NCBI GenBank assembly: GCA_033439685.1
Contig: JAUEDM010000003.1
Location: forward strand, 2,882,001-2,946,000
Length of the DNA: 64,000 nucleotides
Reading direction: 5' to 3'
Source: Apodospora peruviana
Taxonomy: Eukaryota; Ascomycota; Sordariomycetes; Sordariales; Lasiosphaeriaceae
The notes below the pieces were generated by a model. It was not told where the DNA came from, made no database searches, and was given only the letters and a program-made list of their open reading frames with translations. The position numbers and the translations under genes were made by a program. How positions within the stretch are numbered: position 1 is the first letter of the stretch; each line of letters starts with the position of its first letter. This document shows, piece after piece, positions 10,638 to 21,572 of the stretch.

Positions 10638-11783
10638 ATGGCTTCCTCCCCGGCCAAGGTGGTAGACGTGCACACGCACATGTACCCCCCGGAATACGTC
10701 AAGATACTCGAATCCCGCAACACCATCCCTCTAGTCAGGAGCTTTCCGGGTTCATCAGACCCTCGCCTGATTCTCTTGTCGGCAGAAGTACCCTCCCTCG
10801 AGGAAGCCTCCAAAGAACAAGCCTCACAAGATGTCGTGGTGCCCGGCCGCCCCCTGACTAAACACTACTCTTCCCTCGACCAGAAAATCCACTTCATGGA
10901 CACCCACAACATCGACATATCCGTCATCTCGCTCGCCAACCCCTGGCTGGACTTTTTGTCGTCAGACGAGGCCGGCCCGGTAGCCACCTCCATCAACAAC
11001 GAATTCTCCGCCATGTGCGCCCTTCACCCGGGCCGCCTCTTCTTCTTCGGCACCCTCCCCTTAACTGCATCTCTAAACGTCATCCTGTCCTCCATCGCGC
11101 ACATCAGCCAACTAAAATACTGCCGCGGCGTCATTCTGGGTACATCCGGTCTCGGTTCAGGGCTAGACGATCCAGCACTTCGACCCATCTTCTCGGCCAT
11201 CGCAGACGCCAACCTCATGGTCTTTTTACATCCGCATTACGGCTTGCCCAACAGCGTGTTTGGCCCCCGGCAGGAAAAGGGCGAGTACGGCCACGTGCTT
11301 CCCTTGGCTCTAGGTTTTCCCATGGAAACGACCATCGCCGTAACCCGCATGTTTCTCGCCGGCGTGTTTGATCAGGTCAGGACCCTAAAAATGCTGCTCG
11401 CGCACAGCGGTGGGACACTACCGTTTCTCGCGGGCAGGATAGAGAGCTGCATTTCTCACGACGGGCATCTGTTTGCTTCACTCCACGGCAGGAGAACGAT
11501 GTGGGAGGTTTTGAGAGAACAGGTTTATTTGGATGCTGTGGTCTACTCCGATGTCGGGATCAAGGCGGCTGTTGCTGCTAGCGGAGACGAAGGGGTGGAC
11601 AGGATGATGTTTGGGACTGATCATCCTTTCTTTCCGCCGCTCGGGACGGATGAGGATGGGGAATGGGAGAGTGTTGGGCTTAATGCTCAGGCGGTTAAGA
11701 AGGCACTTGCGGAGGGTAGTCTGGAGAGTGAGAAGGTTATGGGGGGGAACGCGGTTAGGGTTTTGCGCTTGTTTGAGGAGTGA
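10638..11783 (+). CDS. Isoorotate (uracil-5-carboxylate) decarboxylase
   Basis: A single exon of 381 residues in the amidohydrolase-2 (ACMSD-like) superfamily, a zinc TIM barrel. It decarboxylates uracil-5-carboxylate to uracil, the last step of thymine salvage. Metal ligands are visible: His12 and His14 in VVDVHTHMYPPE, a His in VFLHPHYGLP, a His in LLAHSGGTLPF and Asp328 in FGTDHPFF. The sequence closely resembles, from memory, the characterised Cordyceps and Metarhizium enzymes over its full length, including CRGVILGTSGLG and LPLALGFPMETTIA, which sets it apart from picolinate-pathway ACMS decarboxylase. It is transcribed divergently from thymine-7-hydroxylase, whose product is its substrate. 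The start is the first ATG of the frame and is followed within ten residues by the HxH motif. Confidence 0.93.
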   Translation: MASSPAKVVDVHTHMYPPEYVKILESRNTIPLVRSFPGSSDPRLILLSAEVPSLEEASKEQASQDVVVPGRPLTKHYSSLDQKIHFMDTHNIDISVISLANPWLDFLSSDEAGPVATSINNEFSAMCALHPGRLFFFGTLPLTASLNVILSSIAHISQLKYCRGVILGTSGLGSGLDDPALRPIFSAIADANLMVFLHPHYGLPNSVFGPRQEKGEYGHVLPLALGFPMETTIAVTRMFLAGVFDQVRTLKMLLAHSGGTLPFLAGRIESCISHDGHLFASLHGRRTMWEVLREQVYLDAVVYSDVGIKAAVAASGDEGVDRMMFGTDHPFFPPLGTDEDGEWESVGLNAQAVKKALAEGSLESEKVMGGNAVRVLRLFEE

Positions 11784-12711
11784 AACTACTGAATATTCTG
11801 GAGGTGGAAAAGTTGTTGAGTGGGATGGAAAACCATCCGAGTTGAGGATTATTAATAACAACAAGGCGAGGGGGAAGCCAGCCGACGAGAGATCAGATGG
11901 ACTAGCCTAAGGGGCCTGAAAATGTTTAATATGGGTCACTTCTTGTTTGTTGTTGAACACTTCGTCTGGCAACTATACATCCGGAAGTCTGGCTAGGACA
12001 GTTATTTACGTGGTGCGTCGCCGATAAATGCGTCATGCTTACACGGCCTGAATTAAAAGACTAAAAGATGTGAGGACATTTCTACGTAATGTTCACTGGT
12101 CAAGTGACTAAGTCCCAAAGTCGGTCGTCCTCTTGTCGCAAGGTCCGAATTCTGTTGAAGTGAATTCGTCCTTGGATAGTACTTTAAAGAATAACGGCAC
12201 GAGGTGTATAAGAGAATGGTCTCGTTTTCCAAGACATTGGGCTGCTAATTACAGCGCCATGGTAGGTGCGTAACGTTAACCCATCCATCACTCACGATAG
12301 CGTCGTTCATGGAAGTTAGCTAAGATACATTCACCGACCGGGCAGGTTGACAGGCTGTATGCAAGCAAGCCACAAGAGAAAGGCAATGGGTACATTCACA
12401 CTTCGTATGTACGCAGAAGAAAAATTGTATATACCAGCGTAGGAAAGGAAGGAGCTTGAAGAGTGCCCGGTTATGATAGATATAAAGGGATTGAGCAAGG
12501 CCATTCGTTGTAATAAACCCCAAGATGCTCATTTCTTTCGATTGGTACACCGTTATCACAATATGCATAGCCATAGCCCGAGATAATCAGGCGTATTCGC
12601 AGAGCAAATATCATCGCTTTACCCATAGCAGAGGGTGATATCTTAACAGATAACATTGACCACCTTCATTTCCAGGCTTTTTCGCCCTGTTAAACACCCT
12701 TCCCCAAACAT
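11784..12711. other. Convergent 3' spacer
   Basis: 928 bp between the 3' ends of the decarboxylase and dbp8. Only short, unsupported frames are present. It holds the 3' UTRs of both genes and no other recognisable element. Confidence 0.6.
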
Positions 12712-14422
12712 CTATACATTCAGTTTCTGCTTCGTCCGCTTCCTCTTCCCGCCAACCTCCCTGCCCTCTTCCATCTCCAACAACGCCTCCCGCTTCTTCT
12801 CGCTGACAATCTTCAACGCCTCATTCACCACCCTCTTGTCCAGATTGACGCCCTCTTCCTTCCACTCCTCGAGTGGCCTGCCCACACGCTCCTCGATCGC
12901 TAGAACAGTCTCCACATCTCTCTGTCCCACAAAGGTAACCGCCTCTCCCTTGCGGCCAGCACGGGCCGTTCTTCCCACGCGGTGAATGTAGTCATCCGGG
13001 TCGCGGGGCACATCATAATTAATAACCATCTTGACTTCGGGTATATCCAGACCCCTCGCGGCTACGTTGGTCGCCACCAAGATTCGGGCAGCCGACGCCC
13101 GGAACCGGCCTAGATTGTCGATTCTTTGGCTCTGTCGGAGTTTGGAGTGTAAGGACGTAACGCGGTGGTCGAGCAGCCGCAGGAGATGATGGAGGAACTC
13201 GGCCGTCGACGTGCGGTTGCAAAAGATGATGACGGAGCTGTCGACGTTAGCAGGGGTGAGGAGGAACATGTGCAGGTAGTGTTCACGATGCGTGACGTTG
13301 ACTTTCATGTACATCTGCTTGAGCGTGGTCGGGATGGCAAGCGCCTTGGTGTCGACCTCGCACACGTAGACGGGCTCACGTCCGGGTTTCCGCGGCTGGT
13401 CCTTGATGCATCTGACTTCGGGCGTGATGGTGGCGGTGAACAAAAGAGTTTGGCGCTCAGCCGGCGACGGAAGCACGTCCAGACATTCTTCGACATCTGG
13501 CAACATGCTGCCTACTTCTGCCGCAGCTAAGAGACGGTCGGCTTCATCGAGCACGACGAAGCGCACGCGGCGTAGGCCGCAGATGGTGTCCTCGCCAGAC
13601 GTCCGGATGTGGTCGGCCAGACGACCAGGGGTCGCGATGACGATGTGCGGCCGTTGGGCGAGGGCAATCGCCTGGGCCCGCATGTCAGAGCCGCCAGTGA
13701 CCAAGATGGCTTTGAGTGCGTGTGGCGAGGAGATTGCCTTGAACTGTTCATATATCTGGAGCGCCAGTTCCCTAGGGATATCATGTTAGCATGGGGGCCG
13801 CTGTGAGGCGCAAGTTGTGAACTAGCTCGTACCGAGTAGGAGTAAGAACGAGGGCAAAGATGGCGGAGGGGTTCTCAGCCCATTGCTGGAGGATGGGGAC
13901 GGCAAATGCCACCGTCTTTCCAGAGCCCGTTCTGCTGCCTCCAACGCAGTCCCTGCCCTTGAGAATCTCGGGTATGCAGCCCTTCTGAATGCCGGTAGGG
14001 CGCTTGATGGCCATGCTGGCCAAGGACTTGACCAGCCATGGCCGAACGTTGAGCGAGTCGAAGGTGGTATTGGAATCAACTGGAGCAGTAACCCCGGTGC
14101 CGGTGAGAGGGACTGGTGCCGTCCGGGTCTCGACTGGCGCGGCCGGCTCCTGTTTGCTGCGCCTTATGCGTGACGGAACATTGATCGTAGACTTGAATGG
14201 AGCCGCATCTGGGTCAGGGCTCGCCTCTGGTGAGGTTCGCCTACGTTTCCTAGGCTCGACACTGTCAAGAGAGTCTGAATCGTCAGACCCGGTGCTGTGG
14301 TTCTCGCCCTCGCTCTGGCTCTCGCTCTGGCTCTCGCTCTCGCTCTTGCTGTTGACCAAGACTTTGTCGGCTCGCGCTGCCGAAGTCTTCTCTCGCCTTT
14401 TTTGTTGTGATACGGACGGCAT
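12712..14422 (-). CDS. dbp8: ATP-dependent RNA helicase Dbp8 (DDX49 family)
   Basis: Two exons (14422-13833, 13771-12712) with a 61-nt intron between TPTR and ELALQ give 549 residues. This DEAD-box helicase acts in nucleolar 40S ribosomal subunit assembly (18S rRNA processing). Motifs in order: Q-motif region RPTGIQKGCIPEIL, Walker A SRTGSGKT, TPTRELALQ, TPGRLADH, VLDEADR, FTAT (motif III with Thr, as I recall it in this family), VIIFCNRT, ATNVAARGLDIPEV and HRVGRTARAG. The first ~110 residues are a disordered Ser/Glu/Gln-rich tail with a repeated SESQ pattern and a basic cluster EPRKRRR. The C-terminus GKRKRTKQKL is a likely nucleolar signal. Overall order and sequence match Dbp8 rather than Drs1 or Dbp4. 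Confidence 0.93.
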
Positions 14423-17400
14423 TGTCTCTTCGGGCGACCTCTAGAAGAAGAAGAGTAAGCGCGTAAATAGCGAGCACTGTATGCGCAGCTTGATATCGCA
14501 AGGCAGTTTGATATTTCTTGGGGTTGCCGTCAGAAATTTTGTTAGACTTCTCGAAGAAAATAAAGTGGGGCATCTGCTATGGAGGGTTTACCCCTGTTCG
14601 GCTCGTAGCTCAACAGATTCCACTGTGGAGTGGCGATCGGTGAGCTAAACTAAATAGGGCAGCAGATGATGCTCTGTGGCTAGCCCGAACTCATGATGCA
14701 ATCAGTCCTCTTAAACTGCACCTTCTGCCCGGACTTACATGTGTAAAACGCTAACCCGTATCTATATGGAGTAAGGAATAAACTAACATCAGCTTAAGGT
14801 ATCGGTCTTGCAAATCAATAACTGCCAGCTTTTGATTCCGAGCAGAGGCTGAGACTCAGCACGTGCTCAGTCCTGAAGAGAGTCTGGAAGTCCGAGAACT
14901 TGAAGCACGGAAACTTGAAACAGCGGCAGCACCAGCAGCGAGCGAGGCCAATCGCGGCAGCCGACGGAAGCCACGGATCTCGGGCGCTTAGCCGTCGAGG
15001 CTGTCCACTGAGCGTGTCAGACTGGGCGCTTGGAAGAGTTGGGCCGTTGTCATTTTTGGCATTTCGCAGTTGCTCGGACTGGGTTGTCTCCCGTCCAGAC
15101 CTGGTACCTGAATTGGAACATGATGCTTGATCTTCCATTCTGTGCCTCCATCACGCCGGCATCGCGAATTCGCTGTAGCCAACTGAAGGGGGGCAGGATC
15201 GGTAGGCCCGCCGACGGCGCCCCGGCAATCAACGATATGCTACTCCGTACAGTTTCCACAGTGCAGTGCAACTGAGATGGGAAGTCGGCCTTGGATTAAT
15301 CAGCTATTCCACTGCCAATGGTGGGGAGCGGCTGGCTGTGAGCAAACCACGGCAGTCGAGCCATGTCGTAAGATGGTGGCCGTCTTTGCCGTCCGATGAT
15401 GGTCCTGCCCACACACAGGTCATCATTCAGTTCTGTCCAAATTGTGTTGCAGGACAGAGGACTGACCACGTTGTGGTTGGTGCATGATAAGGTTTGTGCC
15501 TAGAAACAGTGAGTAGTACGCGGATTTCACGGTTTCTGGCACGTCCAGATCTGGAAATCCTTGGACCCCAAACTTCATGCCCCCAACTTGCAGCACTTTA
15601 TGGAGTCTTGAGCGGGGCATCAGCATCAATGTGTACGTTGTGTACAGTATCCTGATAATGAGGACATGAGACGAACTTGTTCATAGATAGCTCAGTCCTG
15701 GACACTGAAGAAGAAGAGGACTGAAAAGTGGTACAGTACTATTAGGCAGCGAGAAAGGGGGCTCTCACGTCAGTTCATCATGCAGAGCAGCCCCGGGATG
15801 ATCAGCAACGAGAGCTCTCCAAATAATAAGCTCACTTGCTTGGTTGATGGGATGATAGGCCGTTACATTACAAGACCGAGAAATGATATGCAATTCCACT
15901 GCCACCCCACGACGAGGCGAGCGGTGATCTGAAGATTGATATGTACAGTGCGACTTGCCCCGGCACCCGTCTAGCTGTCCTGCGTATCGGCCCAAGAGGC
16001 GGAGACTGAGAGCGGTCAGGTCGGGGACGTCTCTTGGCTTTGTACATATGTAGAAAGTGCATTGCGGCGGGGCGTCCAGTGAGCGTTCATCCCTCTGTGG
16101 CGGCTCTGGACTCCCCTTTTCACCCCTGGCTCCGGGCAACCATCTGATGTCAGTGAAGAGCAATCAGAGAACATACAGTATCACCAACAAACTCTCCGAC
16201 CTTGGAAATTACAAAATCCTTTTTTTTTACTGTGTAGCTTCCATATCAGCCCAGGGCATTACATCAAGGCGTAAGATCCTGTCACAGCAGCCGCCAAACA
16301 ACCGGGCGTCTCCTTCCAGTTCCCCTTGTTGGAGAGGCAGCAGGCATTTCCTGCCCCGCCTTTCAGTCCACCCCCAAGTCCACCCAAGTCCCCTGCCTGA
16401 CGCACCGCATTGGCCAGGACCGGCCCCCATCGAGTCCTTGAACTCCAGCTAGCCCTGAACCTGAATGGGCCAAGGGACGAGTCGGCGCCTGGCATCTTTT
16501 CTCGTGCATCCCCGCGCCGTACGGACTGCTCCGACACATATCAGGCCTGCGGGATTCAGCACCCGTCACACTGGCATTTGGCATTTTCATGGACGACTTT
16601 TTCAACATCTCTCTCGACTGCCCCGTGTCACTCTCACCTTTCATCAGAACTACCCAAGGGTTAGCTTACAACGATATCAGAAGAAGAGTGAGGTCTAGAG
16701 TGCCTTCAGGTTGGAGATTGTGTCTTTCCGCGTCAGCTCTCAGACCGGACCATCCATTCCCTTTACAGACCAGACCAGGCCAACATCCCGCAAGTCGACA
16801 GCCAGAGGAATTGGAACGCCCGGCCACTGAACCGAAACCCGCCAGTCACACAGCCTTTTATCGCACAGTGAAGCTGCACCCGGGCTGCAACCTGCAATCT
16901 GCATCAGTCAACCTACCAGTCCAGTTGCCGCATCGGCCCTATTATTCTAACCCACTCTCGATAGCCAGCTTCTTCTTTGCCTTCAGTTCATACCTCTCGT
17001 CAGCGTCGTCTCTACCTCACAGGTACACAATAACCTCTCTGACCTCTCGCCAGAAGGAGTCTGGCAGTAGACAGGAGAAGAAGCAGCCGTCACCAGACTC
17101 CGTCCAATGCCCGACTACGACAATCAAAGCAGCGACGGTGCTGCATCGCATGTACGAGCCGCCCCCTTGTTCCTCCTCCTCCTTTCTGCTTTGTCTCTGT
17201 GTCATGCGTCCGGCCATTGTATCTGTGCTTCTCTTTAGTCCCCGCTCTCGTGACTTTTGGGCTGGGTCTGGATTTGCGTCTGTCTCCTTGCGCTTCGCTC
17301 AGTGGCGTTAAGCGCCTCCGGAAAGAAGTACGGTAGACGCCTGGCCTGACCTGGGAGTAAAGCGGCGCAGAGATGACAACTCGTAAAATTAACGAGCATG

Positions 17401-17495
17401 AGAGCTTTGTCGCTGACACTTCAGTTTCAACTTCAATAAAGGCTTCGAGCACGCCTCTCCAACTACCACAACAATCATCGACACCTATCCCCATA
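14423..17495. other. 3.1 kb divergent spacer upstream of dbp8 and the MAPKK gene
   Basis: It holds the promoters of both genes and probably a long MAPKK 5' leader. The last ~1 kb is pyrimidine-rich and contains several ATGs, including one 240-codon frame (16589-17311) without family-like content. An in-frame ATG at 17373 precedes the preferred MAPKK start with no stop between. No RNA gene or mobile element is seen. Confidence 0.55.
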
Positions 17496-19143
17496 ATGTC
17501 GGCGCCAGCGCCCCTCCTTCGCCCAGCTCTCCCCGGTGCCCGCTCGAGCGGCGGCGGGCGACCGCGCCTCCAGCTCGGTCTCGCCATTCCCCCGTCTCCG
17601 AATGTCAAAGCCGTTGGCAACTCGGCCGTCGGCGGAGGACGTCCCACTTTACCCGTCTTGCACCTCGCGACGCCGATGGGCAGCACGGTGACGCCCCAGG
17701 AGCAGCAACCAGGACGGATTTCTACCCAGAACCAGAGCGCGAGCGGAGGCAGCGAGAGCAGTGCGGCACACAGCAGGAGCGGCAGCTTTGGTCCGCTCGA
17801 TGGCCGCGCCAGCGGTCCCACGAGTGCGGGATCACAATTCAGTGCACTGTCCTTTGCCAGTCAATATGGGATGAATCAAAGACCACAAGGTACGCCCGAC
17901 CCGGTCTCCGCTGTTGGCTCGCTCTACTCGAACACGAGTGAGGGTGGCGGTCAAGGCGGCGTGGGTATGGAGCGAGATGGCAGCCTACACGGGTTGGAGA
18001 ACTTCGACAAATTGAGTCTAGAAAAGGCGAGAACATTAGATGTTGAAGACCTAGACGGCGATGGGTGGCGGATCGCGAGTATGGAGAAGAGGATTATCGA
18101 GCTGGGCAGTCTCGGTGAAGGCGCGGGAGGTGCCGTGACGAGGGCTAAGTTGAAGGGCGGTAAGACAATATTTGCACTCAAGGTACGTAATTTCAAGGAG
18201 CACTCAGTCTATGCAAGGGTTCACTAACATGGCTCGCCAGGTCATTACATCAAATCCGGATCCAGATGTAAAGAAGCAAATTGTGCGCGAGCTTGGTTTC
18301 AACAGGGATTGCGCATCAGAGCACATTTGCCGGTACTACGGCGCCTTTGTCGATCCAGCAACAGCAACCATCTCCATCGCCATGGAGTTCTGCGAAGGTG
18401 GATCCCTGGACAGTATCTACAAGGAGGTCAAGCGACTCGGCGGACGCACAGGAGAGAAGGTCCTGGGCAAGATCGCCGAGGGCGTGCTTGAGGGGCTGAC
18501 GTACCTACACAGCAAGAAGATCATCCACCGTGACATCAAGCCCAGCAATATCCTTCTTTGCCGGACTGGAGAAGTCAAGCTATGCGATTTCGGCGTCTCG
18601 GGCGACTTCGGTACAAAAGGAGAGGCCAACACGTTTATTGGTACCAGCTACTACATGGCTCCAGAGCGCATCACAGGCCAATCATACACGATTACCTCCG
18701 ACGTCTGGTCCACCGGTGTTACCCTGCTCGAGGTCGCTCAGCATCGCTTCCCATTCCCTGCCGACGGCACCGAGATGCAGCCCCGCGCTGGCCTCATCGA
18801 TCTTCTTACCTACATCGTCCGCCAGCCGATTCCGAAACTCAAGGATGAACCCGCTGCACAAATCTTTTGGAGTGACAGCTTCAAGTACTTTATCGAATGC
18901 TGGTATGTTTTTCTTTCTTTCTGTGAGGTTGATAACTGCATTTGCAGATCCGGCTGACCATTATTCGTATAAAGTCTTGAGAAAGAGCCAAACCGCCGAG
19001 CCAGCCCTTGGCGAATGCTCGAGCACCCTTGGATGGTAGAGATGCGCACCAAACGTGTCAACATGGCCCGTTACCTGGCTCAGGTATGGGGTTGGGACGA
19101 ACAGGAACCTGCTGCCGCCGCCGCTCCGCCACAGAACGCATAG
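17496..19143 (+). CDS. mkk1: MAP kinase kinase of the cell-wall-integrity pathway (Mkk1/MEK-1)
   Basis: Three exons (17496-18182, 18241-18902, 18975-19143) give 505 residues. It is a dual-specificity kinase linking a Bck1-type MAPKKK to the Slt2/MAK-1 MAP kinase. Residues 1-195 are a disordered Ser/Gly/Pro tail beginning MSAPAPLLRPALPG, the start seen in the family. The kinase domain shows GSLGEGAGGAV (P-loop), Lys229 in FALK, HRD at 325-327, DFG at 345-347 and GTSYYMAPERI. The activation loop reads KGEANTF, so the Ser of the textbook S-x-A-x-T site is Gly while Thr is kept; I recall the same in other filamentous fungi. The C-terminus has the WGWDE signature. The ATG at 17373 would add 41 residues and is less likely. 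Confidence 0.93.
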
Positions 19144-21572
19144 GCTCCGGATGCTGTGGTGAACAGTAACATGTGGAAGTGGCCGAGTCGAGTCCTCCCG
19201 AGTCTGCTCGCCAAGCAACCGTTCCTGAATCGAGTCAGGAGGCAGGAGCAGCGGGTATTATCGATAATGAACCCACTGAGAAGACCAAAGGACGAAAGAA
19301 GGCCCTGGGGGAGAAGGGGGGGTAGGATGGGTGGTGGGAACACTTTTTGCTTGCCAGCAAGTCATTTGGGCATCAAAAACCGTACAAACAACAGAGCGCC
19401 CGCCCGGGAGTCGAATCAGGTCGCAAACGGGCAATCGTGTTTTGCGTCAAAATTAATCGGAGTATTCCAGCTCCAGACAGCGGCAAAGCGAGGGCTTATC
19501 AAGCGGGCTCTTGGCCGGATGACCGATGCTAGAGATTAAGAATATAGGTGGACTGGAACGAAATCAACGCAAGCCCTCCAGGGCCACTCAAGATGGCCAA
19601 ATCAGAATTGGATCACAGCGGAATGCGAACGGAACGAATGAGGAAGATACGAAAACCCTTCGAGAATCGGAATGATTGGGGTCGTATAGGAGGAGGGAGT
19701 AGGAAATATTTGATGATGATACCACATTGCCCCTTAATTTTAAAATGAAGTGGACGTACGAAGTGGATGGACGCACCAGAGGGACGAAGGCGGAACTCGA
19801 TTCCAGGGGTGAAGGCGGAACTCGATTCCAGGGGTGAAGCCGGGAGAGGAATCGTGCAACACGACGGAAAAGACAACTTGACCAACCACACTTACTCTTT
19901 TATTTTTTCTCTACATTTGTTCTCCCAGCGTGTCTTTTTTTCCTCTTTGGGTTCTCGTGTTGGCTGTTTTATGTGCGGTGTGGAAGGACCCAGAATCAAG
20001 GGGCAGGACCTGTTCGCTCTCGCTAGGGAAGGGCCGGGGGTTAGTTTGTTGCTTGCTTGCTTGTTTGTACGTGTCTGGAGAAGATGCTTTCAGTTTACGT
20101 TTTAGTTTTGTTTCGTCTGTTTACTGGTTGGTGGTGATGGGATATGTCCTGCCTTGAAGATTGTCCGGTTCTTCCCCGTTTCTATCTGTCGTCTTCTTTT
20201 TGTCTTTTCGTGTGTTTGTTCTGTCTTGGACATCAAAATACAGTTAGTTTAAACCACTAAAGCGTTTTTCTCTCTTTAAAATACCCATCTATCTGCCCCC
20301 TGTCTGTTTGCGGCACGCCAATCCCCGGCGAACATCCCGGCGTCACTCGCACCTTTAGCACTCTGCACAATTATAAAGCACAGAGCAATCACTCGTCATC
20401 ATCACAAACATCACTCATCAGAGAACGCAACTGTCATAAGGTGAACAGATTGGACTGACTAAACTTTGCCTGCAATGTCTACCACGCCATGCCATGCCAT
20501 GCCGCGTCAGCAAAAAGAGCAAAGAATCGACCTCCACATCCGTGCTATGAAAATAAACCGAAAGGCGGTATCATTTCCCAGAGTTCCACCGCAATTCATG
20601 TCCCTTCCGTGGTATCTATCATCCGTCATCAGTGCATCCATCTTAATCTCTTGCCAGTAATTTTGGCTGTTGTTGTGTATGTATGACCGACCGACCAACC
20701 CAACCTGTTCTATAACCTGAGCGCCGGAGTGCTATGCATGAGACAGAAAATATCAGGAGGAAAAAAAGATCCGAGAACAACCCCAACCAACCGACATAAA
20801 CCAGATCGGACCAAGCTGAGAATAACTAAAACAGAAGTGACTGGATATCCACTCCTAGACAACCAACCGTCAAGAGAGAATTGATTGCCGAGGATGACAC
20901 AAGAGCAACCGTTCTCGAAAGCTAGCCACCAACAACAAAGCAGATGGCAGCAAAAGACCACATCAAACAAGTCCTCCATCTTGTTATTGTGTTTTTGTTT
21001 GGTACTGATACCAGTGGCAGTGAGTTTGTACCACCCGCCTGGTAAAATCGTGATAATAGATTCGCATCAAAGTCGACGAAATATTGAAATATCCCTCGAC
21101 CCCAAGCTAAGAGAGTCGTGAAATGCAGAATGTTGAAAGACAATTATGTGCGAGTGCAAGGTCTGCATCGAAGAGGGTGTACCTCTCCTCGGGGCAATAC
21201 AAAATCCCGCGACAGGCCAGCTCTTTGATGCAAAGTGAATCTTGTGTGATGCTGTGTTGCTGGCTCAGAGATGATGCTTATCCTCAAGAGCAACAATGCC
21301 TGCCACTGGACGAAATTTTGATGCAGATAAGATATTGTGTGGTCAAGTGGACAGGACGAAAAAGGTCGAAATAGGTGAAGCAAGAATGGAAAGTCCACTC
21401 TCGTACAACAACAAGCTTCGTGACGAGCCAGCTGTAAACCTGCAAAGTCACTACACCTGCAAGTAAGGATGGTAGTGCGCATGGACCAATTTAGACTCCA
21501 AATGTCAAGTCCAGCACACGTTGATATCTGAATAATCGTCCGACTTTCATGCGACACGTAACACGTCCAGAC
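19144..21572. other. Convergent 3' spacer with a 25-bp tandem duplication
   Basis: 2.4 kb between the 3' ends of the MAPKK and pus7 genes. T-rich patches near 19890-20270 look like 3' UTR or terminator DNA. Frames of up to 127-137 codons show no protein-like character. A tRNA-like fragment near 19394-19420 was judged not to be a gene. Confidence 0.55.
19786..19839. repeat. 25-bp direct tandem repeat, two copies
   Basis: The unit starting GAAGGCGGAACTCGATTCCA is repeated exactly at 19786-19810 and 19811-19835, with the first four bases of a third copy following. It is intergenic, about 650 bp after the MAPKK stop codon. Confidence 0.95.

Noticed and set aside
16589..17311. 240-codon frame upstream of the MAPKK
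   Set aside because: Compositionally it looks like a pyrimidine-rich 5' leader with no family-like blocks; it may at most act as an upstream open frame.
19394..19420. Minus-strand sequence resembling the 3' half of a tRNA (TTCGACTCCCGG followed by GCGGGCGCT)
   Set aside because: The T-stem does not pair well, and no matching 5' acceptor arm, D arm or anticodon arm lies at the right distance. At most a fragment.
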